This document shows positions 7,473-15,182 of a stretch of 16,412 nt of DNA, one piece after another. A program made the position numbers and the translations under genes. Origin of the DNA: a bacterium (GTDB lineage Bacteria > Spirochaetota > Spirochaetia > JABEVK01). Under the pieces are notes generated by a model that ran no database searches, was not told the origin of the DNA, and saw nothing but the letters and a program-made list of their open reading frames with translations. The DNA lies in NCBI GenBank assembly GCA_021782055.1, contig JAJXVP010000042.1, positions 1 to 16,412 on the forward strand, in the 5' to 3' direction. The stretch's first letter is position 1, and the number at the start of each line of letters is the position of its first letter.

Positions 7473-7841
7473 TTACTCGCGGGGTTCTGACTTTTGGCGT
7501 TCCAGATAGGCTTTGAAAGCCTGCTCTCCTTCTTCTTTCCAGAAGCTGTGGTAGTGGCGCCATTCCTCACGTCCCCAGCCCGGACGTCCCCAAGGGCCAA
7601 AAGCCTGACGATGGCGTGGTCCGCCAAAACCTAGCAGGATTTTGGCAAGAACAAGAAGGCCCATCGCCTGAAAAAAGGTGAGACTCTTCCACCCGATCAC
7701 AGGGGGAATCACAGTGTTCCAGAGGAACTGGGTCAGGGCAGAAAAGACCACCAAGGCCGCCACAATAAGTAAAGCGATCCCAGCTCCCCGGGCAAAGCGC
7801 CGGGCTGGGGGCATGGTATGTCGACGAAAAAAAGTATGCAT
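7473..7841 (-). CDS. Small membrane protein next to an ECF sigma factor
   Basis: This 122-residue protein has two hydrophobic segments (about 19-42, and 54-71 in L-T-F-F-Q-A-M-G-L-L-V-L-A-K-I-L-L-G-F). A charged, Trp/Gly/Arg-rich tail follows, ending in E-P-R-E. The pattern F-L-W-N...T-F-F-Q-A-M-G-L-L-V-L-(A/S)-K-I-L matches small proteins that I recall beside ECF sigma factors in several phyla. The function is unknown. It has AGGAG 6 nt before the ATG and starts 13 nt after the sigma-factor stop, so the two are almost certainly co-expressed. It lacks the zinc-binding anti-sigma motif (H-x3-C-x2-C) and any clear cytoplasmic sigma-binding domain, so a role as anti-sigma factor is unproven. Confidence 0.85.
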   Translation of the reverse strand: MHTFFRRHTMPPARRFARGAGIALLIVAALVVFSALTQFLWNTVIPPVIGWKSLTFFQAMGLLVLAKILLGFGGPRHRQAFGPWGRPGWGREEWRHYHSFWKEEGEQAFKAYLERQKSEPRE

Positions 7842-7854
7842 AAGGTTCTCCTGG

Positions 7855-8379
7855 CTAAAAAAGCCGCTTAAGATTTTTGCGCAAAGTTTTCACAGCCCTA
7901 TGTTTACGTGACAGCAACGTCCCTAAAGGTTCGTCCCAAAGGTCGGCAAGTTCTTCAAACGTCCAGCCTTCGATTTCGGTGGCGATCAAAACTGCCTTTT
8001 GCGAACTCGGCAACTCGTCGATCGCCGACCACAGGGCCCGTTCTCGCTCTTGCGTTTCAAGTGACGATACCTGGTCGCTCTGGGTATCGGCGACTAGCTC
8101 GGCCCACTCGGTAGCAAGCTCCTCCTCTTGAGAAGCCTTTCTACGAAACCAGTCGCGAACCCTGTTGGCTACGGCGATATAAACATAGCCCGCCAAATTC
8201 TCAATCGGGTCGAGGTTGGCTTCCCACAGTTTGACAAAGGCATCTTGGACTAAGTCCTCGGCCTCGGTTTTACGCTGGCTGAGCCGTCCTTTGACGGTAC
8301 GAACAAGGGCGCCTCTTTCGCGTTCGTAAAGAGCGGTCAGCTTTTGTTTCTGCGGGTTTAGGTCTGTGATTTTACGCAT
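7855..8379 (-). CDS. ECF-family RNA polymerase sigma factor
   Basis: A cytoplasmic transcription initiation factor of 174 residues, a normal ECF length. Region 2 spans about residues 16-83 (E-A-E-D-L-V-Q-D-A-F-V-K-L-W, then N-L-A-G-Y-V-Y-I-A-V-A-N-R-V-R-D-W-F-R-R). Region 4 spans about 115-172 (I-D-E-L-P-S-S-Q-K-A-V, then W-T-F-E-E-L-A-D-L-W-D-E-P-L-G-T-L-L-S-R-K-H-R-A). It begins 40 nt after the U32 gene with no terminator between, and is followed after 13 nt by the small membrane protein. There is no classical anti-sigma gene. No good Shine-Dalgarno sequence precedes its ATG, so translation may depend on upstream ribosomes. The target promoters are unknown. Confidence 0.93.
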   Translation of the reverse strand: MRKITDLNPQKQKLTALYERERGALVRTVKGRLSQRKTEAEDLVQDAFVKLWEANLDPIENLAGYVYIAVANRVRDWFRRKASQEEELATEWAELVADTQSDQVSSLETQERERALWSAIDELPSSQKAVLIATEIEGWTFEELADLWDEPLGTLLSRKHRAVKTLRKNLKRLF

Positions 8380-8419
8380 TCACTAAATACGACGGTGGGC
8401 CAGCCAACTTATTGCATTT

Positions 8420-9700
8420 TTAGGAAATTTCTTTTGAGGAGGGTGCCAAAAGAATCCCGAACTCCTCAAGGGCACTCTCGGTTTGCCCCGAACAGCGTAA
8501 AGAAAATTTCTCGCCGATACGCACGATGGCTCGTCGTTCGCCGTCAACCCAAAGTTCGTCAGCAGTCAACCACTGGTCGGCGCGGTGCGGGTTCATTGCA
8601 ACGATCGTTTGCCCCTCACGCAGTGTATTCAACGCACGGCAGACGGCATCGTTGGCTTCTAGGCGTTCAACTAAGCCTAACAAACGGCGGTCTTGTAGGC
8701 TATTGCGGTGAGGTTGACCCCGAAGCTGCCCGTCGGCATCGGTTTTACGGTCGGTTTGAAAATAAAATCCTGTGGAATATTCGCGGCGACTGAGAAGTTG
8801 TAGTTCCTCAAGAACTTCCAGATCGGGGGCTTGAGCCACCAGAGCGCGGTCTAAGGCATGGCGGTAAACCCGGGTAGCAGACGCTGTGTACCAGGCGCTT
8901 TTCATCCGGCCTTCAATTTTGAACGAGTTAACTCCCGCTTCAAGGAGTTCCTGAACATGAGCTGCCATGTTCAGGTCTCGAGAACTAAGGATGGCCGTAC
9001 CGTAAGCGTCTTGTTCAAGAGGTAATGAGACCTCAGGACGTGATTGTTCTGTGAGGGCAAATTCCCAGCGGCAAACCTGCGAGCAGTCGCCTCGGTTGGC
9101 GTCACGAACACCGCCTGCTTTGGGGTGCTCTGTCGAAAAATAGTTCGACAAAAGGCAACGACCCGAGTAGCTGATGCACATGGCCCCATGAACAAAGGCT
9201 TCGAGTTCCAGGCTAACGGCGTCACGAAGCCCTCGAATCGCATCCAACGAAAGCTCCCGTGCCAAGACGAGCCTTTGAACCCCTAAGCGTTCGTAAAAAC
9301 GGGCAGTCCACGAATTGGTAGTATTGGCTTGTGTACTGACGTGAACAGCGAGGTCGGGGTAGTTCGTACGGACCCAATCCAAAAGACCAAGGTCGGCAAT
9401 GATGATCCCGTCAAAACCAAGGGGGGCTAGCTCCGCCATGAACTCTTGAAACGGCGGTAGGTCCTCATCGTGGGCTAACAAGTTTGCGGCAAGATAGACT
9501 TGCTTTCCGTGTGCATGCGCCCAAGTTAGGCCTTCGGTAAAATCTTGATAGGTCAGCTCATCGGCTCTGGCCCGGAGGGAAAACCTGGGAGCCCCGACAT
9601 ATACGGCGTCGGCGCCGTAGGCAAAGGCGTACTTAAGCTTTTCAAGATTGCCCGCAGGTGATAAAAGCTCGGGTGTTGAGTTAACAAAAAACGATTTCAC
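8420..9700 (-). CDS. trhP: U32-family protein, TrhP/YegQ-like (tRNA wobble uridine hydroxylation)
   Basis: The U32 signature is complete at residues 167-185: E-A-F-V-H-G-A-M-C...G-R-C-L-L-S. Cys175, Cys182, Cys206 and Cys210 are candidate iron-sulfur ligands, and A-N-R-G-D-C...C-R-W is the typical continuation. The N-terminal P-E-L-L-S-P-A-G-N-L-E and A-D-A-V-Y-V-G form the expected TIM-barrel start. At 426 residues it is near the E. coli TrhP length (about 450). TrhP acts with prephenate to make 5-hydroxyuridine at tRNA position 34. U32 includes other branches (RlhA, UbiU/V and collagenase-like proteins), so the symbol is tentative. The start is a GTG at 9700, placed by the conserved N-terminus. 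There is no strong Shine-Dalgarno sequence, and a promoter ends 6 nt upstream. Confidence 0.88.
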   Translation of the reverse strand: MKSFFVNSTPELLSPAGNLEKLKYAFAYGADAVYVGAPRFSLRARADELTYQDFTEGLTWAHAHGKQVYLAANLLAHDEDLPPFQEFMAELAPLGFDGIIIADLGLLDWVRTNYPDLAVHVSTQANTTNSWTARFYERLGVQRLVLARELSLDAIRGLRDAVSLELEAFVHGAMCISYSGRCLLSNYFSTEHPKAGGVRDANRGDCSQVCRWEFALTEQSRPEVSLPLEQDAYGTAILSSRDLNMAAHVQELLEAGVNSFKIEGRMKSAWYTASATRVYRHALDRALVAQAPDLEVLEELQLLSRREYSTGFYFQTDRKTDADGQLRGQPHRNSLQDRRLLGLVERLEANDAVCRALNTLREGQTIVAMNPHRADQWLTADELWVDGERRAIVRIGEKFSLRCSGQTESALEEFGILLAPSSKEIS

Positions 9701-9706
9701 GTCTTT

Positions 9707-9735
9707 ACCCTAGGGAATGACTCCCCCTAGGTCAA
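9707..9735 (-). promoter_or_regulatory. Promoter with internal inverted repeat before the U32 gene
   Basis: TTGACC (9735-9730), a 17-nt spacer, and TAGGGT (9712-9707), then 6 nt to the GTG at 9700. The -35 box is good and the -10 weak. A 7-bp inverted repeat, CCTAGGG/CCCTAGG (9709-9715 and 9725-9731), touches both boxes and could be an operator. The ATPase terminator lies just upstream, so a promoter is needed here. Confidence 0.5.
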
Positions 9736-9754
9736 GAGACTTGCCAAAAAAGTA

Positions 9755-9780
9755 GAAAAAAAGCCCCCGTTCGGGGGCTT
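9755..9780 (-). terminator. Rho-independent terminator of the ABC ATPase gene
   Basis: An 8-bp GC-rich stem (9761-9768 with 9773-9780) with a 4-nt loop is followed on the minus strand by six T, then more T after CTAC. It lies about 18 nt past the ATPase stop (9799). Confidence 0.92.
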
Positions 9781-9798
9781 TGGCTTAGAGCTCGTGGG

Positions 9799-10920
9799 TT
9801 AGAGTGTGCGGGCAGCTTCTTCGTTGAACATGATCGCTTTTTCAGTTTCCATGTCAAAGAAGTGCGCTTTTTCAAGGTTGGGAACAAAGTGGGCCACATC
9901 ACCAACGTGGAATTGAAAGTTGGGATCTACAGTGGCAACCATCTGATGGTTCTGAGTTCCGACATAGAGGTGGATTTCGGCACCGAGGGGCTCAACCACT
10001 TCAATGTTGGTACTCATGTCGTTTTTTGCACCGGCCTGAGGCTGGTACATTAGGTTCTCGGGGCGGATACCGAAGAGAATCTGCTTGCCAACGTAGGGGC
10101 GGAGGCCTTCGGCCTGGGCACCCTCGACGGTCAGGCTAAAAGAACCTTCTTCCAGCGTGACTTTGCCGTTTTTATCCACAACATCCACGGTCATAATATT
10201 CATGGGAGGAGATCCAATGAAGCCGGCCACGAAGCGGTTGATGGGGTGGTTGTAAAGACCTAAGGGAGTTCCGATTTGCTGAATCAAGCCATCTTTCAGA
10301 ACAACGATCTTGTCGCCCATGGTCATAGCCTCGACTTGGTCGTGGGTAACGTAGATCATGGTCGCCTGCAGGCGGGTGTGCAGAGCCGAAATTTCGGCAC
10401 GCATCTGAACACGGAGCTTGGCGTCCAGGTTGGACAAGGGTTCGTCAAAAAGGAATACCTTGGGCTTGCGGACGATGGCGCGACCGACAGCCACACGTTG
10501 ACGCTGACCACCGGACAGAGCCTTGGGCTTGCGGTCGAGCAGAGCTTCGATATCCAAAATCTGAGCAGCCTCTTTAACGCGGTTCTGAATTTCTTGTTGG
10601 GGGTACTTGCGGATGCGCAGACCAAAGGCCATGTTCTCGAACACGGTCATGTGGGGGTACAAAGCGTAGTTTTGGAAAACCATTGCAATGTCACGGTCTT
10701 TCGGAGCTAGATCGTTGACGACCTTTCCGTCAATGTAGAGTTCACCACCCGAAATGTCTTCCAGGCCGGCAATCATACGAAGGGTCGTGGTTTTGCCACA
10801 GCCCGAAGGACCGACGAAAACGCAGAATTCTTTGTCGTTGATGTGAATGTTCACACTATCGACGGCTTTGACATCACCTTCGTAAAGCTTGGTGATGTTC
10901 TTGAGAACGACTTCAGCCAT
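9799..10920 (-). CDS. ugpC: Sugar-type ABC transporter ATPase (MsmK/UgpC/MalK family)
   Basis: This cytoplasmic ATPase powers carbohydrate-uptake ABC permeases. All motifs are intact in its 373 residues: Walker A G-P-S-G-C-G-K-T-T (37-45), Q-loop Gln83, signature L-S-G-G-Q (135-139), Walker B ending D159-E160, D-loop S-N-L-D, and switch His193. The C-terminal third (about 240-370) is the OB/TOBE-like regulatory domain of this family, with F-G-I-R-P-E-N-L. GGAGG lies 6 nt before the ATG. It has its own promoter and terminator. No permease genes are present, so it probably serves several transporters encoded elsewhere, as MsmK does in streptococci (inference). The symbol follows common annotation usage. 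Confidence 0.95.
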   Translation of the reverse strand: MAEVVLKNITKLYEGDVKAVDSVNIHINDKEFCVFVGPSGCGKTTTLRMIAGLEDISGGELYIDGKVVNDLAPKDRDIAMVFQNYALYPHMTVFENMAFGLRIRKYPQQEIQNRVKEAAQILDIEALLDRKPKALSGGQRQRVAVGRAIVRKPKVFLFDEPLSNLDAKLRVQMRAEISALHTRLQATMIYVTHDQVEAMTMGDKIVVLKDGLIQQIGTPLGLYNHPINRFVAGFIGSPPMNIMTVDVVDKNGKVTLEEGSFSLTVEGAQAEGLRPYVGKQILFGIRPENLMYQPQAGAKNDMSTNIEVVEPLGAEIHLYVGTQNHQMVATVDPNFQFHVGDVAHFVPNLEKAHFFDMETEKAIMFNEEAARTL

Positions 10921-10953
10921 TCAAGGCCTCCATTGAGGTTAGTTTAGAGTTTC

Positions 10954-10982
10954 ATTGTGGGGGCAAACTGATAAACTGTCAA
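10954..10982 (-). promoter_or_regulatory. Promoter of the ABC ATPase gene
   Basis: A perfect TTGACA (10982-10977), a 17-nt spacer, and CACAAT (10959-10954). Transcription from about 10947 gives a leader of about 27 nt with a GGAGG ribosome binding site, a conventional arrangement. Confidence 0.75.
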
Positions 10983-10995
10983 CGCCCACAAAAAG

Positions 10996-11031
10996 TTATT
11001 GCGGAGCTGACTCTTATTGCGGAGCTGACTC
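10996..11031. repeat. 18-bp tandem duplication covering the stop codon of the solute-binding lipoprotein
   Basis: 10996-11013 and 11014-11031 are identical 18-mers. On the minus strand each encodes E-S-A-P-Q-stop in frame, so the last five codons and the TAA are doubled. Confidence 0.95.
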
Positions 11032-12243
11032 GCGGTACCAGCGTTCGACTTCATCGTTGAGATTTTGTTTATGGTCACCTAAAAGTCGTTGATTGAGCCA
11101 CGGCGAGAGCACTTTTTGTTTCAGCTGGGCCCATTCGACGGGCCGAGGGGGCGGAAAGCTCAGCAAGGACGGAGGCGGCACGCGACCGGTTAAGTCGGGG
11201 TACAAACGAGGCAGCACCTGATCATTCACCTTGATTAACGAATCTAAGCCCGAGGCCAAGCCAAACCCCCGAGTGTCCTTGGCATACGTTGCTAAGGCAA
11301 GCTCTTTTTGTGTTTTCTCTTGAAAATACCAGGTCAAAAAGGCCTGGGCGGCCGCTCGGGTTACCGCGCTTGAAGGAATACCGGCCCAGACGATGCTATC
11401 TTCGGCGGGAATACCCTGTCCGTCGTCTGGGTAGCGAAATTCCAAGCCCTGACGTTCGTATTCCGGAAGAGTTAAAAAACTTTTAAGTGTTGAAGCGGTA
11501 AAGAGTTCTCGTCCCACTTGGAGCATTTGCAAAGGGTTACTCTCTTGGTATTTTCGGGTAAAGTCTTTTTCGCGCGAGAGGTCTAAGCCTTGAATCCAGG
11601 TTTGAAGACTGGTCACACCAGAGTTGAGCCTGCCCTGATCCCAAGACAGACGTCCCCGAAAGTCTTCGCCGAACGAAACCCCCTCGGCTTCAAGTGCTGT
11701 TAGAGCAAAGTTGTCCCAACGCGGCGAAAAGGCAAACCGATTAAAACCCGGGGGCGCAGAGGTGTCAAATTTTTTGCTATACGCTTGAACGGCCGAAAAG
11801 GACAAAACTAATCCGTCCGGGTTGTCCAAGGCGCCTCGGCGAAAGACAAGGATGGGCAGGTCGAAACTCAACGGAAGGAGCAGGGGAGTATCACCCTCAG
11901 AGCCAGACTCTAGGAGTTGTGGGTAAAATTGTGCTTTGGTAATTCCGCCTCGGTCAAAAAGAAAGGACAAGGAAGTCAGGTTGCTACGCACCTCTTTGCT
12001 ATTCAGCCCACGGGCAATAACCAAATCGGCTTTGGGGCCGGGGGTAAGGAGCTGGCGGGCAGGGTGGGCCTGGTATTCGAGCAAAATTTGCCATTGATTT
12101 TGTTCAGCATTGAACTTGGCGACGTAGCCGGCGACGTCAGGGATATTGGTCCATAAAGTAGAAACATGGGTGGAGGCTTGGCAAGAAGTTGCTAAAACCA
12201 GAATTAAGCCCCACCACAGAAGCCGAAAGTCAGGCTTTTTCAT
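11014..12243 (-). CDS. Extracellular solute-binding lipoprotein (ABC type)
   Basis: A 409-residue protein with a lipoprotein signal (hydrophobic 8-18, then A-T-S-Cys21). The mature part looks like a type 1 extracellular solute-binding protein: L-W-T-N-I-P-D-V-A-G-Y-V-A-K-F-N near the start, later P-L-L-L-P-L-S-F-D-L-P-I-L-V-F-R, a mid-region W-A-G-I-P, then A-A-A-Q-A-F-L-T-W-Y-F-Q. This is the general plan of sugar-binding lipoproteins, but the sequence is divergent and the ligand is unknown. Its ATG overlaps the aminotransferase stop (ATGA) and there is no Shine-Dalgarno sequence, so translation is probably coupled. The C-terminal codons and stop are tandemly duplicated. It is followed by the ABC ATPase, which has its own promoter. 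Confidence 0.85.
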   Translation of the reverse strand: MKKPDFRLLWWGLILVLATSCQASTHVSTLWTNIPDVAGYVAKFNAEQNQWQILLEYQAHPARQLLTPGPKADLVIARGLNSKEVRSNLTSLSFLFDRGGITKAQFYPQLLESGSEGDTPLLLPLSFDLPILVFRRGALDNPDGLVLSFSAVQAYSKKFDTSAPPGFNRFAFSPRWDNFALTALEAEGVSFGEDFRGRLSWDQGRLNSGVTSLQTWIQGLDLSREKDFTRKYQESNPLQMLQVGRELFTASTLKSFLTLPEYERQGLEFRYPDDGQGIPAEDSIVWAGIPSSAVTRAAAQAFLTWYFQEKTQKELALATYAKDTRGFGLASGLDSLIKVNDQVLPRLYPDLTGRVPPPSLLSFPPPRPVEWAQLKQKVLSPWLNQRLLGDHKQNLNDEVERWYRESAPQ

Positions 12244-13532
12244 GCCGAAAACAACCGTGAGGCCACCGAGAAGATCGTCGTGTACAGCTCGGTCAAATCC
12301 CGGTTGTCGACCGATGAGTAGGCGATGCGCAAATAGCGGCCCTGAAGGGCTATGGTCCCTACGCCTTCTGTTCGCAGAAGTTCTTTTCGTAAAACTTCGG
12401 CATCGCCTTTCAGAAGTTCAAACGTCATAAAATAGCCTGAATTAAAGGGCAGGGGCCGTAAAACGGCAGGAGCGGTTGCTACCAGGGCCCTTACCGACCG
12501 GTAACGCTCTTCTAAGACTTTGGCGAATTTATCTTTGATCCCGTGATACACCAAGCTTGACAGCTCTTTGTAGAGGAGTGTCTGTCCGACACGACTAGAA
12601 TTGGACATCACGGTACGAATGGTCCCCAAGATCTTTTGGTCAAGGGCCGAAAAGTGTTCTGAGGTTAAACCCTTGGCGGCCAGCGTCAAAAAGGCGACGC
12701 GAAAGCCCCAAACGTAGTCTTCTTTGGTAGCACCATCAAGCTTTACCGCCAACAGGTTTTCATGAGCATTGTAGAGGAGGTTGAAGAGAGAATGCTTGTA
12801 AACCTCCTTTTCATAAAAGAGGCCAAAATAAGCGTCATCAAAAAATACCACAAGATTTAGGCCTTCGGCGGCAAGAGCGGTAAGCTGACCCGCTAAGTCT
12901 TGCGCCTCGGAGGCAGTTGGCGTATAACCGGTGGGATTGTGGGGAAAGTTCAAGACCAGGACTGCCTTATTGCGGCGGGCGTTCGTCCTTAGGGTGTCGA
13001 CAATTCCTTTGACATTGAGTTTGTTTTCGGGAGTAAACAGCGAAAACGTCACACAGTGGGCTTGGGCTCTGGTGTCAAAGATAAGCGGGTAGTTGTCCCA
13101 GCACAGGTCTGAAAAGACAACACAGTCGTCTTCATCGATAAAAAGATCGGCCGCCAACGAGATTCCTGCGGTGATACCGGGAACCACGGCCGGCAGAGAC
13201 AGCTGGTCTTCGCTCAGCTGGGGGTTTTTGGCGAGCAGTGAGGTTTTCCAAAGCGTCCTAAGGCGGGCGTCACCACCCGTGGGGGCGTAATCGGTGGCCT
13301 CGGAGGGCGACAGTCGCGGAAGGTTGTCTTGAATGGTGGGCAAAATCATAGGTTCGCCATCGGTCATGGCTATCCCCACCGTGGCATTAAAAGTGGTCGC
13401 GGATTTTTTCGCCTCGGCGGATTGAGCGACAATGCCGCGCGGAAAGTAAATGCGCCGGCCGAACTTGGTCAGCGTGCGACCCACAACCGTGGGCGCTAAA
13501 AGGGCATTAAGTTCTTCAGCGAGGGGGTGCAT
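12240..13532 (-). CDS. PLP-dependent class I/II aminotransferase
   Basis: A 430-residue cytoplasmic protein of fold type I. Visible landmarks are Y-A-P-T-G-G (82-87) near the substrate entrance, N-F-P-H-N-P-T-G-Y (195-203) with the conserved N-P-T-G, F-F-D-D-A-Y-F-G (230-237) with the Asp and Tyr that contact the cofactor, and the likely Schiff-base Lys270 in D-G-A-T-K-E-D, followed by W-G-F-R. The amino-acid specificity cannot be read from sequence. It starts 36 nt from a divergent promoter's -35 palindrome and overlaps the start of the solute-binding lipoprotein at its 3' end. AGGA 7 nt before the ATG may be a weak ribosome binding site, but it overlaps the -10 box. Confidence 0.92.
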   Translation of the reverse strand: MHPLAEELNALLAPTVVGRTLTKFGRRIYFPRGIVAQSAEAKKSATTFNATVGIAMTDGEPMILPTIQDNLPRLSPSEATDYAPTGGDARLRTLWKTSLLAKNPQLSEDQLSLPAVVPGITAGISLAADLFIDEDDCVVFSDLCWDNYPLIFDTRAQAHCVTFSLFTPENKLNVKGIVDTLRTNARRNKAVLVLNFPHNPTGYTPTASEAQDLAGQLTALAAEGLNLVVFFDDAYFGLFYEKEVYKHSLFNLLYNAHENLLAVKLDGATKEDYVWGFRVAFLTLAAKGLTSEHFSALDQKILGTIRTVMSNSSRVGQTLLYKELSSLVYHGIKDKFAKVLEERYRSVRALVATAPAVLRPLPFNSGYFMTFELLKGDAEVLRKELLRTEGVGTIALQGRYLRIAYSSVDNRDLTELYTTIFSVASRLFSA

Positions 13533-13538
13533 GTTTTT

Positions 13539-13567
13539 TTCCTAACAGTTTCCCCCTCCCTTGTCAA
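13539..13567 (-). promoter_or_regulatory. Promoter of the aminotransferase gene
   Basis: A perfect TTGACA (13567-13562), a 17-nt spacer, and TAGGAA (13544-13539), then 6 nt to the ATG at 13532. The -35 box is half of a palindrome shared with the divergent promoter. The -10 box is weak. If used, the mRNA starts at or beside the ATG. Confidence 0.5.
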
Positions 13568-13597
13568 TTGACAGCCAGCCACTCCTTAGCTGATGAT
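13568..13597 (+). promoter_or_regulatory. Promoter of the DUF5312-like gene
   Basis: A perfect TTGACA (13568-13573), an 18-nt spacer, and GATGAT (13592-13597, four of six). The expected start is near 13604, 7 nt before the ATG at 13611. This would place the upstream ATG (13593) inside the -10 box and exclude it as the start codon. Confidence 0.45.
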
Positions 13598-13610
13598 AGA
13601 GAGAGATATT

Positions 13611-15182
13611 ATGGCAAAAGCCACGACGCAAAAGTCCAATCCTAAGTCCGATCAGCCCCTTGGGTGGTTTGATCGCGTCCTCTCGCTTCTGGGCATGGAG
13701 CCCGATCCTGAACGGGAAAAAAAGGCTCTTTTAAAAGATTTAAAGAATCAGCTCAAAAAATCGCACGGAAAGTTTGTCAAAATGCCCGATCAGGTGGATG
13801 TAGGGCTCGCCAAATTTTTTTATGAGGTCTACGGTGTCATTGGCTCTGCCCAGACGTTGCTACAGAATGCCGCGACCTCGCAAGCCTTAAAAATGATCTT
13901 TATTGAGCAGGTGCTGACCGCCAGTCAAAAGGCCCTGCAAGAAGAGCTGACCGAAGCCGGTATTCGTGAGCTGGCAAAAGCCTTGCCCCACGAACAACTT
14001 CTTGACCGCGTTCGCACAAGCCTGGTGGATTACACCGCCGCTTTAGAGATCGAAACTCAAAAAAAGATCGATACGCAGTACAACCTCTTTTTGATCTTTA
14101 TCGATTTTATAACGTTCAACTTCTATTTTTTGCTTAAAAAGTTTGATTCGATGCTCCCCGAACGAGATTTTGGGTACCTGCCTCGGTTTGAGTCGATTAA
14201 CGGCGAGTACGTGGTAGAAGACCTCAAAGATTTTTTAACGGTAAGCGGTCCGCTTTCGGCCTCGGCCGACTGGGATGGGCTTTTTGATGTGTTGAAATCT
14301 TACAAGAACTTGGAAGTCCTCAGTCGCCCTGGCTGGAAAAAGTTTTTGACTTCTCTGGCGGCGATTCGGCGTTCTGGCATCCTGCTACAGATCATTCAGT
14401 ATATGGGAAAAGACCCCTACTACCAACCAAAGTCGGAATTCCCCTCGGAACGAATCGTTGAGGCCTACTTAACGCAAGTAAAAAATCAAGCCGAATCGGT
14501 TTTGGCCAAAATTGCCGAAGAGCGGCGTAACGATAAACTCAACAATTTAATTCAGCTAGTTTTTGGCACCACAGGCATCAGCCGAACTAAGAACTACACT
14601 GAGAAAGCCAATATAGGCTTCTCGAAGAAACGGGTGTCTGGCTACCTCTTTGTTGAACCGTTGAATTACCTGAAGGCTTTTCTTTTAGATTTTTACAAAC
14701 GCGATATTCGAGAACTCGTGAACTTGCTCCTTGTCAAAGGACAATGGATGTCTAATGCTATGGCACAACCGATGTCCGAGTCGTTTCACAGGCTTATGGA
14801 AGTCTCCGATAACCTCTCTACCTTTGATGAATCGTTGGCGGAGGATGCCGAACGAGGGCAAAAGCTCAAGGTTCTTCTTACCCGCTCGGATAAAGACCAA
14901 AATGCGATGATTTCATTGAAGCAACAGCTGAAAGATATCAATAGTGGGGCCCGCGCTATTATCACCGAGGCCGCGACCCACCTGGTAATCATCGGCAAGC
15001 ACATCAAGATGGCCATTGACGATCACGCGAAAAGCAAGCATGAACTTATCCTCAACTGGAAGTCGCTTGAGGCCTCGACTGATCGCAAACTGCACGATTG
15101 GATGACCGATACCTATAAACTCATCTATAACTTCGTTCAACTGATGCAGTTTTTTGTTAAAGAGCGTCCTGTTCAGGAGTAG
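13611..15182 (+). CDS. Spirochaete-type hypothetical protein (DUF5312-like)
   Basis: A 523-residue protein with no signal peptide, largely helical, charged, and rich in Lys and Glu. A hydrophobic patch at about 157-175 (N-L-F-L-I-F-I-D-F-I-T-F-N-F-Y-F) could be buried or membrane-associated, but Asp within it and the lack of other segments argue against a true membrane protein. I associate it, from memory, with the spirochaete family DUF5312, whose function is unknown. The ATG at 13611 is preferred to 13593, because the first ATG sits in the probable -10 box and a purine-rich stretch (13598-13606) precedes the second. It is transcribed away from the aminotransferase, and its last 26 bases overlap the neighbouring gene on the other strand. 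Confidence 0.85.
   Translation: MAKATTQKSNPKSDQPLGWFDRVLSLLGMEPDPEREKKALLKDLKNQLKKSHGKFVKMPDQVDVGLAKFFYEVYGVIGSAQTLLQNAATSQALKMIFIEQVLTASQKALQEELTEAGIRELAKALPHEQLLDRVRTSLVDYTAALEIETQKKIDTQYNLFLIFIDFITFNFYFLLKKFDSMLPERDFGYLPRFESINGEYVVEDLKDFLTVSGPLSASADWDGLFDVLKSYKNLEVLSRPGWKKFLTSLAAIRRSGILLQIIQYMGKDPYYQPKSEFPSERIVEAYLTQVKNQAESVLAKIAEERRNDKLNNLIQLVFGTTGISRTKNYTEKANIGFSKKRVSGYLFVEPLNYLKAFLLDFYKRDIRELVNLLLVKGQWMSNAMAQPMSESFHRLMEVSDNLSTFDESLAEDAERGQKLKVLLTRSDKDQNAMISLKQQLKDINSGARAIITEAATHLVIIGKHIKMAIDDHAKSKHELILNWKSLEASTDRKLHDWMTDTYKLIYNFVQLMQFFVKERPVQE

Noticed and set aside
10276..10710. 144-codon plus-strand frame opposite the ABC ATPase
   Set aside because: It is a shadow of the well-supported ATPase reading frame and has no ribosome binding site or recognisable domain.
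13593..13595. Upstream ATG as start of the DUF5312-like gene
   Set aside because: It falls within the likely -10 box and has no ribosome binding site; the ATG at 13611 has a purine-rich stretch before it.
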